Shown: piece after piece, positions 6,505 through 13,014 of the stretch | Numbering within the stretch: position 1 is the stretch's first letter | Layout: each line of letters starts with the position of its first letter | Source of the DNA: Glycomyces buryatensis | Lineage (GTDB): Bacteria > Actinomycetota > Actinomycetes > Mycobacteriales > Micromonosporaceae | DNA length: 33,696 bases | Direction: 5' to 3' | Assembly (NCBI RefSeq): GCF_004912275.1 | Contig: NZ_STGY01000003.1 | Span: forward strand, 1 to 33,696 | The notes under the pieces: model-generated | The model's database searches: none | Seen by the model: only the letters and a program-made list of their open reading frames with translations | What the model was told of the DNA's origin: nothing | Program-made: the position numbers and the translations under genes

Positions 6505-7353
6505 ATGGCTGTCATCAACTTCATTCCCGAGGTATGGTCCGCAACCATCCTCGACAACTTCAAACAACACGCCGTCATCGAGCCCACCGTCGCCACCGAA
6601 TACGAAGGCGACGCGACCATGGGCAACGTCGTCCACATCACCTCGTTCGCCACACCGACAATCGTCAACTACGCCGTCGGCACCAGCGGCGTCCGCACCG
6701 TCGACCCCGAGGCGCTCAACGACTCCGGTCAGCCGCTCAACATCGACCAAGAGAAAGCGTTCGCGTTCTACGTCGACGACATCGACAAGCGCCAAGCCGC
6801 AGGCGGAATGGAACCAGTCACCCGCGACGCCGCCGCCGGCCTCGTCGAGGACGCCGAAACCTTCCTCGCCGACCTCATGCTCGCCGACGGCACCGACCGC
6901 ACCAACGCCGAAGCCATCGAAGGCGAAGGCGCAGGCAACGAGGCATTCGAGGTAGTCAAGCGGCTCCGCACCGAGCTGTCCGCCTCCCCCATCAAGGCCC
7001 CCCTGTCAGGGCGCACCCTCCTGGTCAACCCGGAGTTCTCCGCGTTCCTCCTCGGCGCCGACTCGAAACTCACCAACGTCGACACCAGCGGCGACGCTGC
7101 AGGTCTGCGCAACGCGACCATCGGACAGCTCCTCGGCTTCAGGGTCGCCGAGACCTCCCTGCTCAATCCCGGTTCCGCTACTTGCATCGCTTACCATCGC
7201 TCAGCGATCGGTTACGTGAACCAGGTCAACACGATCGAAGCGCTCCGCGCACAGAACAAGTTCGCCGACATCCTCCGAGGACTCATGGTCTACGGCGCTC
7301 GGGTGCTTCGACCCACCGCCGTTCGCTACTGGACCGAAGGCATCGGCAGCTAA
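6505..7353 (+). CDS. Phage major capsid protein (P22-coat-like/HK97 fold)
   Basis: A 282-residue protein strongly resembling actinophage coat proteins annotated as P22 coat or phage major capsid protein. Typical features are the N-terminal IPEVWSATILDNFKQHAV, the early beta segment GNVVHITSFATPTIVNYA, the long spine helix region around residues 105-160, NPEFSAFLLGADS, the segment TIGQLLGFRVAETSLL and a C-terminal domain ending RPTAVRYWTEGIGS. A GGAAGG Shine-Dalgarno lies nine bases before the ATG. Length is normal for a compact coat protein without a cleaved delta domain. It is the only virion gene found in the element: no portal, terminase, protease, scaffold or tail gene is next to it. It would build procapsids and could give the element its own, perhaps smaller, shell packaged by a helper phage. 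An encapsulin-like compartment is less likely, since no cargo gene is evident. Confidence 0.85.
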   Translation: MAVINFIPEVWSATILDNFKQHAVIEPTVATEYEGDATMGNVVHITSFATPTIVNYAVGTSGVRTVDPEALNDSGQPLNIDQEKAFAFYVDDIDKRQAAGGMEPVTRDAAAGLVEDAETFLADLMLADGTDRTNAEAIEGEGAGNEAFEVVKRLRTELSASPIKAPLSGRTLLVNPEFSAFLLGADSKLTNVDTSGDAAGLRNATIGQLLGFRVAETSLLNPGSATCIAYHRSAIGYVNQVNTIEALRAQNKFADILRGLMVYGARVLRPTAVRYWTEGIGS

Positions 7354-7361
7354 GACACCTT

Positions 7362-7392
7362 CAGTGTCAGGCTCCTCCTGGCCCTGACACTG
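7362..7392 (+). terminator. Terminator-like hairpin just after the capsid gene
   Basis: CAGTGTCAGG and CCTGACACTG form a perfect 10-bp stem with an 11-base loop, starting eight bases after the stop codon. No T tract follows. Confidence 0.65.
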
Positions 7393-7399
7393 AGGGAAA

Positions 7400-7436
7400 C
7401 TGAGGCCTGCGGTCATGACTCCACCGCAGGCCTCAG
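7400..7436 (+). terminator. Second terminator-like hairpin after the capsid gene
   Basis: CTGAGGCCTGCGGT and ACCGCAGGCCTCAG form a perfect 14-bp stem with a 9-base loop, seven bases beyond the first hairpin. Two tandem stems suggest strong transcript termination or 3'-end protection of the capsid mRNA. Confidence 0.6.
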
Positions 7437-7750
7437 CAACACCAACAAGACACCGACGAGCACTGACCAGCCGCTACACACCGTCATCACCTGGTGGGAG
7501 GGACCCCGAGTCCCCCAACGCTAGGAGACCGCGGAGGAGGGCCGCGCGTGGTGCCGCACCTAAACGAGTTTTCGCGTACGCCATACGCTCACCCTGTGTG
7601 ATTGTTTCGGCGCATAGACCGGGCCCGGCTCCACCTCCTGGCGGCCGGGCCCTTACCTGGACATGCACAACCCGCTGGAAGTCGCTTAGAACGGCTCTCA
7701 GCGGGTTGTGTTTTGCCTGGTCAGATGTATTTTTAGTCCGATCGTAAGGG
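7437..7750. other. Convergent intergenic region without a credible gene
   Basis: About 310 bases between the rightward capsid gene and the leftward accessory arm. It contains two more hairpins: GGGCCCGGC/GCCGGGCCC (7621-7652) and the strong terminator at 7666-7714. Short open frames here lack Shine-Dalgarno sequences and overlap the hairpins. A small RNA or packaging signal could lie here but nothing shows it. Confidence 0.55.
7666..7714. terminator. Intrinsic terminator with T tract
   Basis: CACAACCCGCTG and CAGCGGGTTGTG form a perfect 12-bp stem, followed on the plus strand by TTTT (7711-7714) and on the minus strand preceded by the matching AAAA. It probably ends rightward transcription from the capsid side and may also serve the leftward small-gene operon ending at 7751. 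Confidence 0.7.
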
Positions 7751-8017
7751 TCAGTCTCTGGCGTACGCTGCCGCCACTAGGACGGCTTGCTGCACGCGGC
7801 CTATCAGCGTCGAGCGTGACGACGACGGGAGGTTGACGCCCGTCGGCAGGGTCCACCGGATCCCGTCGATGTACCCGTCGTGGTGCTCGGCGGTGAGGAT
7901 GTCGCCGCCCGAGTACCGGACGACGACGGCGGCGTCTTCGATGTCGATCCAGGCGGCGAGCGGGTCAGCGCAGGCGGCCTCGACCTGGACGGTGACGGGA
8001 GTGACGGTGGTGGTCAT
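7751..8017 (-). CDS. Small hypothetical protein, last of a three-gene chain
   Basis: An 88-residue acidic protein: a beta-rich N-terminus (TTVTPVTVQVEAA), a central WIDIEDAAVVVRYSG segment and a C-terminal helix (LIGRVQQAVLVAAAY). The ATG at 8017 overlaps the upstream gene's stop (ATGA), so I prefer it to the longer frame. No family recognised. It shares an operon with the 93- and 78-residue genes and faces the capsid gene. Confidence 0.65.
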   Translation of the reverse strand: MTTTVTPVTVQVEAACADPLAAWIDIEDAAVVVRYSGGDILTAEHHDGYIDGIRWTLPTGVNLPSSSRSTLIGRVQQAVLVAAAYARD

Positions 8018-8250
8018 GTCGTACCCACCTGGGCCCGCAACCGGTCGATGCCGAGGCTCAACTCTTCCCGCACGAGCTCGTCGTCGGGCAGTTCGTTGGC
8101 CAGTGTCAGACGGCCGCCGCATTTGACGCCGACGGTGCCGGAGGTCGGCTCGGTGTAGCGGAGCCAGATCACCTCGCCGCACGTCTCGCTCATGATGCGT
8201 GACGCCTCGATCGTCGTGCCGCGCCAGGCGAACACTCCGAGGGTGCTCAT
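8014..8250 (-). CDS. Small hypothetical protein, middle of a three-gene chain
   Basis: A 78-residue protein with two Cys (SETCGE and GVKCGG) and an acidic helical C-terminus (PDDELVREELSLGIDRL). The ATG at 8250 overlaps the previous stop (ATGA) and its own stop overlaps the next start, so it is translated as part of a coupled set of three. No named domain is recognised. Confidence 0.65.
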   Translation of the reverse strand: MSTLGVFAWRGTTIEASRIMSETCGEVIWLRYTEPTSGTVGVKCGGRLTLANELPDDELVREELSLGIDRLRAQVGTT

Positions 8251-8528
8251 GATGCGGCCCGCCAGCGTGCGAGCGCGGGGTAGATCATGGACAGCCACTG
8301 GTTGCGGTAGTGGGTGGGCTCCTCGTCCCCATCGCGGTTCCATACGACGTGCTCGGCGTCCTTGCTGATGGTGCCGAGGTCCCGAGGTTTGCCGGCTCGG
8401 ACGATGACGATGCCGGCAGTGTCGTTGCCGAGGTCGACCAGGCGTAGGCCGGTCTGGTCGTTACCCCACGTCCCGAGGAGGTTGCCAGGGAGCCTGTCGA
8501 GCAGGCCGTCAAGGTGGTCGGTGGTCAT
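8247..8528 (-). CDS. Small hypothetical protein, first of a three-gene chain
   Basis: A 93-residue protein (MTTDHLDGLLDRLPGNLL at the start, GIVIVRAGKPRDLGTISKD in the middle, a Trp-rich end RNQWLSMIYPALARWRAA). A strong GGAGGGG Shine-Dalgarno lies about eight bases before the ATG at 8528, so a longer frame is not needed. It heads the ATGA-coupled chain of 93, 78 and 88 residues. I do not recognise the family; the three are candidate accessory factors of the element. Confidence 0.7.
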   Translation of the reverse strand: MTTDHLDGLLDRLPGNLLGTWGNDQTGLRLVDLGNDTAGIVIVRAGKPRDLGTISKDAEHVVWNRDGDEEPTHYRNQWLSMIYPALARWRAAS

Positions 8529-8674
8529 GGTGGGTCCCCTCCGTAGCCGCTGCGTTCGGGCCGCCCACCCGGTCAACTAGCGCCGGGATCAGCACCGGCA
8601 GCGCCGACGGCCTTGCAGGAACCGTAAGGGCGCTGGGGAGAGCGAAGAGGTACAGAGCGGGGCACCATGCCAAT

Positions 8675-8691
8675 GGGGACAGACTGTCCCC
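8675..8691. promoter_or_regulatory. Perfect GGGGACAGACTGTCCCC inverted repeat
   Basis: The two 7-base arms GGGGACA and TGTCCCC flank GAC, one base beyond the stop codon of the XRE helical-repeat gene and about 150 bases upstream of the small-gene chain. Its centre ACAGACTGT is shared with the palindromes near both ends of the element, so it may be an operator; a short terminator is the alternative. Confidence 0.45.
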
Positions 8692-8692
8692 C

Positions 8693-9922
8693 TCAAGACC
8701 CGGCGAGGACTCCGAGGCGCTGAGCTAGTCCGCGAGCCTCACGCTCGATGAGCTTGCCGCCGGAGACGATCAGTTGTCCGGAGATATTGCGCGCCAAGGG
8801 ATGGCATCGCATCGACTCCTCACTGACTGAGGCAGCACGTTGCAGAACGTGCAGGGCGCTGGTGTGCTCGCCCTGCTGTGCATAGGCTCGGGCCGTTTCC
8901 AGCCACAACCGCGCCCGGCGGTCCACTGAGGGGATCACGTCGGGGTCGACGGCACCGGCTTTGTCCAGTGCGGTTCCGCCCTTGCGCAAGTCCACACTCA
9001 CCGACACCCCGGTCAGTTCGGTATTCGCCCGACCGAACAGGGTCCAGGCGTGCGCGTACGCCGTCGGCAGGCGTGTCGACATGGCCTCGGCCTGGTCGAG
9101 CCGGTGGAGGGCGTCACCCTCGCGGCCGAGGCGAGCAGCGGTAATCGAACCGTGCAGCTGGCACGCACCCCACAGCGCCCGAAGGTCGTCACTGCCGGAA
9201 TCCAGGTAGGGCGTGAGGATGCGGACGGCGTCGTCGGCCAGGCGGAGCGCTTCGTCTTCGCGGCCATTACGCCAGACGTTGCCGACGACCCAGGCCGCGC
9301 CTGCGAGCGCTTCGGGATGGTCGGCTTGCTCGGCGGCACTCATACACCGGTCGGCAGTCATCCACAGGAGAGCGGAGTCTGAGACCCAGGCGAGGACTTG
9401 CTCTGCGAGGGCGTAGGCGCCGACGAGTACGAGGTTCGCTTGCCTTCGTTCCTGCCCTTCGAAGATGCGGGCAGCTCGGCGGCCGTCGCGGATGAGTTCG
9501 GGGAGGATGCGCCCGACGTCGGCTCGCGGTGTGGCCGAGGTGTGCCAGATACGCCAGGCGCGGTCCAGGAGCTGTTGCAGCGCGGCGAGGTCGGGGCGGG
9601 CCCGGGTGTCGATCGCCAGATGTGTTTCCTCGATCGCCTCGCGGATCGCAGGGACGGCGGGGTGCGCTTCCTTGCGGGGGAAGCCGATAGCCACAGGGTC
9701 GTCGCCGGTCAGCTCGGCGACATTGCCGACGCCGAGGATGTCGGCGAGCTGGATCAGCATGGGCAGCCGTGGCGGCAGCCTCTCGCCGCTCTCGATCTTC
9801 TTTAGCCAGTCAGGAGACTTGCCGACGAGACCAGCGACCACCGGGCGGGTCATGCCCCTGCGGTCGCGGATGATCCGGATTCGCTCCCCTACCGGCTTCC
9901 CGGCGAGTTCGTCGACCTGCAT
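8693..9922 (-). CDS. XRE regulator with C-terminal TPR-like helical repeats
   Basis: A 409-residue protein. Residues about 10-65 are a Cro/C1-type HTH (VGERIRIIRDRRGMTRPVVA, then GKSPDWLKKIESGERLPP). From about residue 110 to the end the protein is all helical with TPR-like character (LVLVGAYALAEQVLAWVSD; WLETARAYAQQGEHTSALHVL), the plan of peptide- or ligand-sensing regulators common in Streptomyces and relatives. The ATG at 9922 follows GAGGTG; longer frames run through the hairpin upstream. It is separated by hairpins from the DUF2637 operon, so it has its own promoter. It may control the right arm of the element. Target and signal are unknown. Confidence 0.75.
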   Translation of the reverse strand: MQVDELAGKPVGERIRIIRDRRGMTRPVVAGLVGKSPDWLKKIESGERLPPRLPMLIQLADILGVGNVAELTGDDPVAIGFPRKEAHPAVPAIREAIEETHLAIDTRARPDLAALQQLLDRAWRIWHTSATPRADVGRILPELIRDGRRAARIFEGQERRQANLVLVGAYALAEQVLAWVSDSALLWMTADRCMSAAEQADHPEALAGAAWVVGNVWRNGREDEALRLADDAVRILTPYLDSGSDDLRALWGACQLHGSITAARLGREGDALHRLDQAEAMSTRLPTAYAHAWTLFGRANTELTGVSVSVDLRKGGTALDKAGAVDPDVIPSVDRRARLWLETARAYAQQGEHTSALHVLQRAASVSEESMRCHPLARNISGQLIVSGGKLIEREARGLAQRLGVLAGS

Positions 9923-9956
9923 AGCGCACCTCGATTCGCGGAGCGCCTCATCGTGT

Positions 9957-9980
9957 GCCCCCGGCCCGTCGGCCGGGGGC
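9957..9980. terminator. GC-rich hairpin in the leader of the XRE helical-repeat gene
   Basis: GCCCCCGGCC and GGCCGGGGGC form a perfect 10-bp stem with loop CGTC, 35 bases upstream of the regulator's start. It may end the upstream leftward operon or act in the leader. Confidence 0.45.
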
Positions 9981-10049
9981 GATTCCTCCGCGAAGAGGCG
10001 TGATTCCCAGCCTACAGCGAGTCCTGTCACATGCCACCGTGCCAAGGTG

Positions 10050-10086
10050 AAGGCCCGCCCCGGGGTGGTCCTCGGGACGGGCCCTT
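10050..10086 (-). terminator. Terminator-like stem after the DUF2637 operon
   Basis: AAGGCCCGCCCCG and CGGGACGGGCCCTT pair with one mismatch and one bulge, starting 8 bases after the stop of the leftward DUF2637 gene. Expected to end that three-gene operon. Confidence 0.55.
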
Positions 10087-10093
10087 ACTTGTT

Positions 10094-10894
10094 CTATGCC
10101 TCCTTACGGGCCTTGTGGATCGCCAGGAGTGCCAAGGCGCCGACGGTCACGAGTCCGTCGACGGCGATCGGTCCGAGGGTGGCCGAGATCGGGTCCTCAC
10201 CCCAGTAGGCGAGCAGGCCGGACATGTGCCGGTAGGACACGACAGCGGCAACCAAGGCGACCGCGCCGACGGCACCGAACCTGATGAGCGAGTAGCCGAT
10301 CGAGGCCGGCCAGCGGACCCGGGCCATGGTCTCGATGCTGACGACGAGCGCGACGGGCCAGAATGCCGAGCCGAGGACTTGCGGCAGGGAGCCGCTGCCG
10401 TCGGCAAGGACGGTCCAGGTGTGCAGCACGTTCGCCGCGACCGAGGCGCCGATCCCGAGGACGAGTGCGAGCCACGCGACCGCCGCCGCGCCCCGCGGTT
10501 GTGCCGGGACTTGCCGGTCGTCGACCTCGGCGGCCGGCTCCGGCTTGACAGCGGCAAGATCACTTGCCGCTTCGGTGCGCCCCGAAGCGCCGGAGGCAGC
10601 GGTGTCGTTAGTAGCGACGCCCTTGAGGTTGCCGTTCGCGTCGATCTCGCCGCGCTCCATGAGGAGCGCGGTAGCGGAGAGGCCGGGGTTACGCGAGGCC
10701 AGAGCGAACTGCGTCCGGCGGTCCTCCTCAGTCTTCACTTCCTTGATGCGGTCGCGGCCCCATCGTTCGGACCGGCCGAACTCGGCGCCGAGCTTCGCGC
10801 CACTCAGGGGCTCACCAGCGGCCACAGACGCCCGGTAAGACTCCCGGGCCTCCTCACGCTCGGCCGAGAACTTCTTGCGCTCAGAATGCGTCAT
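10094..10894 (-). CDS. HTH-DUF2637 membrane protein (plasmid-spread-like)
   Basis: A 266-residue protein. Residues about 30-52 contain a helix-turn-helix (SGAKLGAEFGRSERWGRDRI). Residues about 55-130 are a polar linker. Four membrane segments lie at about 134-160, 172-193, 197-224 and 239-262, matching the DUF2637 family found on actinobacterial plasmids and integrative elements next to transfer/spread genes. An HTH plus four helices suggests a DNA-binding protein tethered to the membrane. There is no TraB/FtsK translocase in the element, so a role in conjugal spread would need an outside partner; a role in replication anchoring or helper-phage sensing is also possible. Its ATG overlaps the previous stop (ATGA). 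Confidence 0.75.
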   Translation of the reverse strand: MTHSERKKFSAEREEARESYRASVAAGEPLSGAKLGAEFGRSERWGRDRIKEVKTEEDRRTQFALASRNPGLSATALLMERGEIDANGNLKGVATNDTAASGASGRTEAASDLAAVKPEPAAEVDDRQVPAQPRGAAAVAWLALVLGIGASVAANVLHTWTVLADGSGSLPQVLGSAFWPVALVVSIETMARVRWPASIGYSLIRFGAVGAVALVAAVVSYRHMSGLLAYWGEDPISATLGPIAVDGLVTVGALALLAIHKARKEA

Positions 10895-11070
10895 GCTGCG
10901 TGCCTCTTCTCGATCTCGCGACGCTCGCCGAGCAGCTCGTGAATTTCGTCGAACGCGGCCTTGATCCTCGCGTCAAGCTCGGCCAGGCGCTCGGAACCGT
11001 CGACTGCCTTGCGGGGGAACTGGATCACCTCGGCCAGACCGTGTTCGGGGATTTCGTGCTTGGCGCTCAT
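10891..11070 (-). CDS. 59-residue helical hypothetical protein
   Basis: A short protein with a beta-like N-terminus (GLAEVIQFPRKAV) and a charged C-terminal coiled-coil helix (SERLAELDARIKAAFDEI, then LLGERREIEKR). Start and stop overlap both neighbours by ATGA, so it is coupled between the 146-residue coiled-coil protein and the DUF2637 membrane protein and may bridge them. No known family. Confidence 0.7.
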   Translation of the reverse strand: MSAKHEIPEHGLAEVIQFPRKAVDGSERLAELDARIKAAFDEIHELLGERREIEKRHAA

Positions 11071-11507
11071 CGGGTCGCCTCCCCAGCGTCGGCGGCCTGC
11101 TCGGCACGGAGCGTGCGCCACTTCTCCCGCAAGAGGTCGTCGAGGGCGTCGTACGCCGCGGTCACCTCCGGGTCGTCGAGGATGGCGTTGGTCCCGGCGT
11201 CCTCGTCGAGCTTGAACTTGCCGATCACCTCGTCGAGGTACGTGCTGGTCACGTCGTGCGCGGCCTGGAGCCGGTCGCGCTCGGCGGTGACGGTGTCGAG
11301 CTGCTCGTGAGCCTCGTCGAGCTGGTCGACCAGGGAGCCGATGTTCCGGTCGTACAGCGCGCGGAGCTTCGCGTGCGTCTCGCGCAACTGCTCGACCTCG
11401 GCGCACAGCTCGATCAGCTGGTCCTCGGCGCGGTGCTTGGTGACCTCGCCGGACTCGACGGTCTCGCGGACCGCGTCGAGGTCGACGGGTTGGGTAGAGT
11501 TGGTCAT
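11067..11507 (-). CDS. Coiled-coil hypothetical protein, first gene of the right-arm operon
   Basis: A 146-residue acidic, almost entirely helical protein. Heptad-like segments (IELCAEVEQLRETHAKLRAL, then LVDQLDEAHEQLDTVTAERD) indicate a long coiled coil at about residues 25-90, followed by helices around DDLLREKWRTLRAEQ. I chose the ATG at 11507 after a GGAAGG Shine-Dalgarno; an upstream in-frame ATG at 11588 would overlap the candidate attR repeat. It heads an ATGA-coupled chain with the 59-residue and DUF2637 genes. No family recognised; likely a structural or adaptor subunit. Confidence 0.7.
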   Translation of the reverse strand: MTNSTQPVDLDAVRETVESGEVTKHRAEDQLIELCAEVEQLRETHAKLRALYDRNIGSLVDQLDEAHEQLDTVTAERDRLQAAHDVTSTYLDEVIGKFKLDEDAGTNAILDDPEVTAAYDALDDLLREKWRTLRAEQAADAGEATR

Positions 11508-11578
11508 GTCGGTGCCTTCCGTTCTAAGGCCCCGGCTTGCCCGGTCAGCGCTTCTATCGCTGGTCGGGCTTTCGCGTT

Positions 11579-11595
11579 CGGTACGCATTCGATAC
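11579..11595. repeat. Candidate attR (CGGTACGCAT-N4-TAC)
   Basis: Exact 10-bp match, plus a spaced TAC, to the candidate attL beside the integrase gene, with TTCGCGT preceding both copies at slightly different spacing. It lies about 70 bases outside the last gene of the element. Confidence 0.45.
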
Positions 11596-11690
11596 GTGCC
11601 ATGCCACGAAACGCCGAGAATCGTTGAGATTCATCAAGTGCGTTTCGCCTGCTAGATGAGGGTATGAGGCCCGTTCCCGCTGGTACCCGA

Positions 11691-11717
11691 ACCAGGCTGA
11701 TTTAACAGTCTGTTTAC
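11691..11717. repeat. Outer flanking repeat, right copy, upstream of glnII
   Basis: ACCAGGC followed by TTTAACAGTCTGTTTAC, matching the left copy at 1711-1738 with two small indels and two substitutions. The perfect palindrome AACAG-T-CTGTT is 82 bases upstream of the glnII start. It is either part of the attachment site or a regulatory operator of glnII. Confidence 0.45.
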
Positions 11718-11796
11718 ACGCCAACAATGAATGAGAAATTGCTTCTTGGGAGCGTGGCTAGCGACCGGCGCTACCGCAATGAAGGGCTCCTACCTA

Positions 11797-12810
11797 ATGG
11801 CAATCAAGGCCGAATACATCTGGATCGACGGCACCGAGCCGTCCGCCAAGCTGCGTTCCAAGACCAAGGTCCTCGCCGACGGCGACGAGCCGGGCATCTG
11901 GGGCTTCGACGGCTCCTCGACCAACCAGGCCGAAGGCAACTCCTCCGACTGCGTCCTGCGCCCGGTCAAGGTCGTCCCGGACCCGATCCGCGGCGGCGAC
12001 CACATCCTGGTTCTGTGCGAGGTCCTGGACACCGACTTCACCCCCCACCCCACCAACTCCCGCTCCGCCACCGCCGAGCTCTCGGAGAAGTACGCCGCCC
12101 AGGAGTCCTGGTTCGGCATCGAGCAGGAGTACACCTTCATGGTCGGCTCCCGCCCGCTCGGCTTCCCCGAGAACGGCTTCCCGGCCCCCCAGGGCGGCTA
12201 CTACTGCGGCGTCGGCGCCGACGAGATTTTCGGCCGCGAGATCGTCGAGAAGCACCTCGACAACTGCCTCGCCGCCGGCCTGCCGATCTCCGGCATCAAC
12301 GCCGAGGTCATGCCCGGCCAGTGGGAGTTCCAGGTCGGCCCCGCCTCGGCCCTCGAGGTCTCCGACTCGCTGTGGCTGGCCCGCTGGCTGCTCTACCGCA
12401 CGGCCGAGGAGTTCGGCGTCTCCGCGACGATCGAGCCCAAGCCGGCCAAGGGCGACTGGAACGGCGCCGGGTGCCACACCAACTTCTCCACCAAGGCCAT
12501 GCGCGAGGACTACGAGCCCATCATCGCCGGCTGCGAGGCCCTCGGCGCCAAGGCCGAGGAGCACATCGCCGTCTACGGTGACGGCATTGCGGACCGCCTC
12601 ACCGGCGCCCACGAGACCGCCCACTACACCGAGTTCTCCTACGGCGTCTCCGACCGCGGCGCCTCGATCCGCATCCCGTGGCAGGTCGAGAAGGACAAGA
12701 AGGGCTACCTCGAGGACCGCCGCCCGAACGCGAACATCGACCCGTACCTGGTGACCGGCAAGATGGTCGACACCGTGTGCTCGGCCCTCGAAAAGAAGGG
12801 CCTGGTCTAA
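11797..12810 (+). CDS. glnII: Glutamine synthetase type II (GSII)
   Basis: Makes glutamine from glutamate, ammonia and ATP in the cytoplasm. The 337-residue length and motifs fit the short eukaryote-like GSII class found beside GSI in actinomycetes: AEYIWIDG near the start, FDGSSTNQAEG (37-47), SDCVLRP (50-56), the metal-site glutamates in FGIEQEYTF (around 109-111), MPGQWEFQVGP, the ATP-site NGAGCHTNFST and ASIRIPWQV. GSII lacks the adenylylation site of GSI. I chose the ATG at 11797, which gives the usual N-terminus after an AAGGG; an in-frame ATG at 11779 would add six residues. Transcription from its normal promoter may have been changed by the element inserted about 80-210 bases upstream. 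In Streptomyces glnII is under GlnR control; I do not see a clear consensus GlnR box here. Confidence 0.95.
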   Translation: MAIKAEYIWIDGTEPSAKLRSKTKVLADGDEPGIWGFDGSSTNQAEGNSSDCVLRPVKVVPDPIRGGDHILVLCEVLDTDFTPHPTNSRSATAELSEKYAAQESWFGIEQEYTFMVGSRPLGFPENGFPAPQGGYYCGVGADEIFGREIVEKHLDNCLAAGLPISGINAEVMPGQWEFQVGPASALEVSDSLWLARWLLYRTAEEFGVSATIEPKPAKGDWNGAGCHTNFSTKAMREDYEPIIAGCEALGAKAEEHIAVYGDGIADRLTGAHETAHYTEFSYGVSDRGASIRIPWQVEKDKKGYLEDRRPNANIDPYLVTGKMVDTVCSALEKKGLV

Positions 12811-12863
12811 ACCGGCCACGGCTCGGTCCTCCACCGGGCTCGGCCTCTGACCAGATGAACGAC

Positions 12864-12898
12864 CGGAAGGGGACGCCGCATCGCGGCGTCCCCTTCCG
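12864..12898 (+). terminator. glnII terminator
   Basis: A perfect 16-bp stem, with left arm 12864-12879 and right arm 12883-12898 around the 3-base loop ATC, about 55 bases past the glnII stop. Very stable GC stem without a T tract. Confidence 0.75.
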
Positions 12899-13014
12899 CG
12901 TGCTCGGGTACCCCATTTGCGCGGATCGCCGCTGTACCCCGGGTTAGCGACGTCCACATAAGTGGTTAATCTGAAGAGCACCCCAGCTCCCGAACCGCGA
13001 TCGAGGCCAGCACC

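Larger units (their letters stand above)
1817..11588. mobile_element. Integrated phage-satellite-like element with a lone capsid gene
   Basis: The gene order is integrase and XRE repressor leftward; excisionase-like protein, replication protein and major capsid protein rightward; then a leftward accessory arm. That is the plan of phage-inducible chromosomal islands. The limits used here are an exact 10-bp direct repeat CGGTACGCAT at 1817-1826, beside the end of the integrase gene, and at 11579-11588, beyond the last accessory gene. An outer imperfect repeat at 1711-1738 and 11691-11717 is an alternative. Flanking genes (secreted protein, glnII) are ordinary chromosomal genes. I see no terminase, portal, maturation protease, tail or lysis gene, so it is not a complete prophage. 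There is no FtsK/TraB translocase, so it is not a standard actinobacterial integrative conjugative element. The exact ends are inferred, not shown. Confidence 0.75.

Noticed and set aside
7474..7668. A 64-codon minus-strand frame between capsid gene and right arm
   Set aside because: No Shine-Dalgarno, overlaps two hairpins and has a composition like non-coding high-GC DNA.
1817..11588. The island as a complete prophage or a standard conjugative integrative element
   Set aside because: No terminase, portal, protease, tail or lysis genes for a prophage; no FtsK/TraB translocase for a conjugative element.
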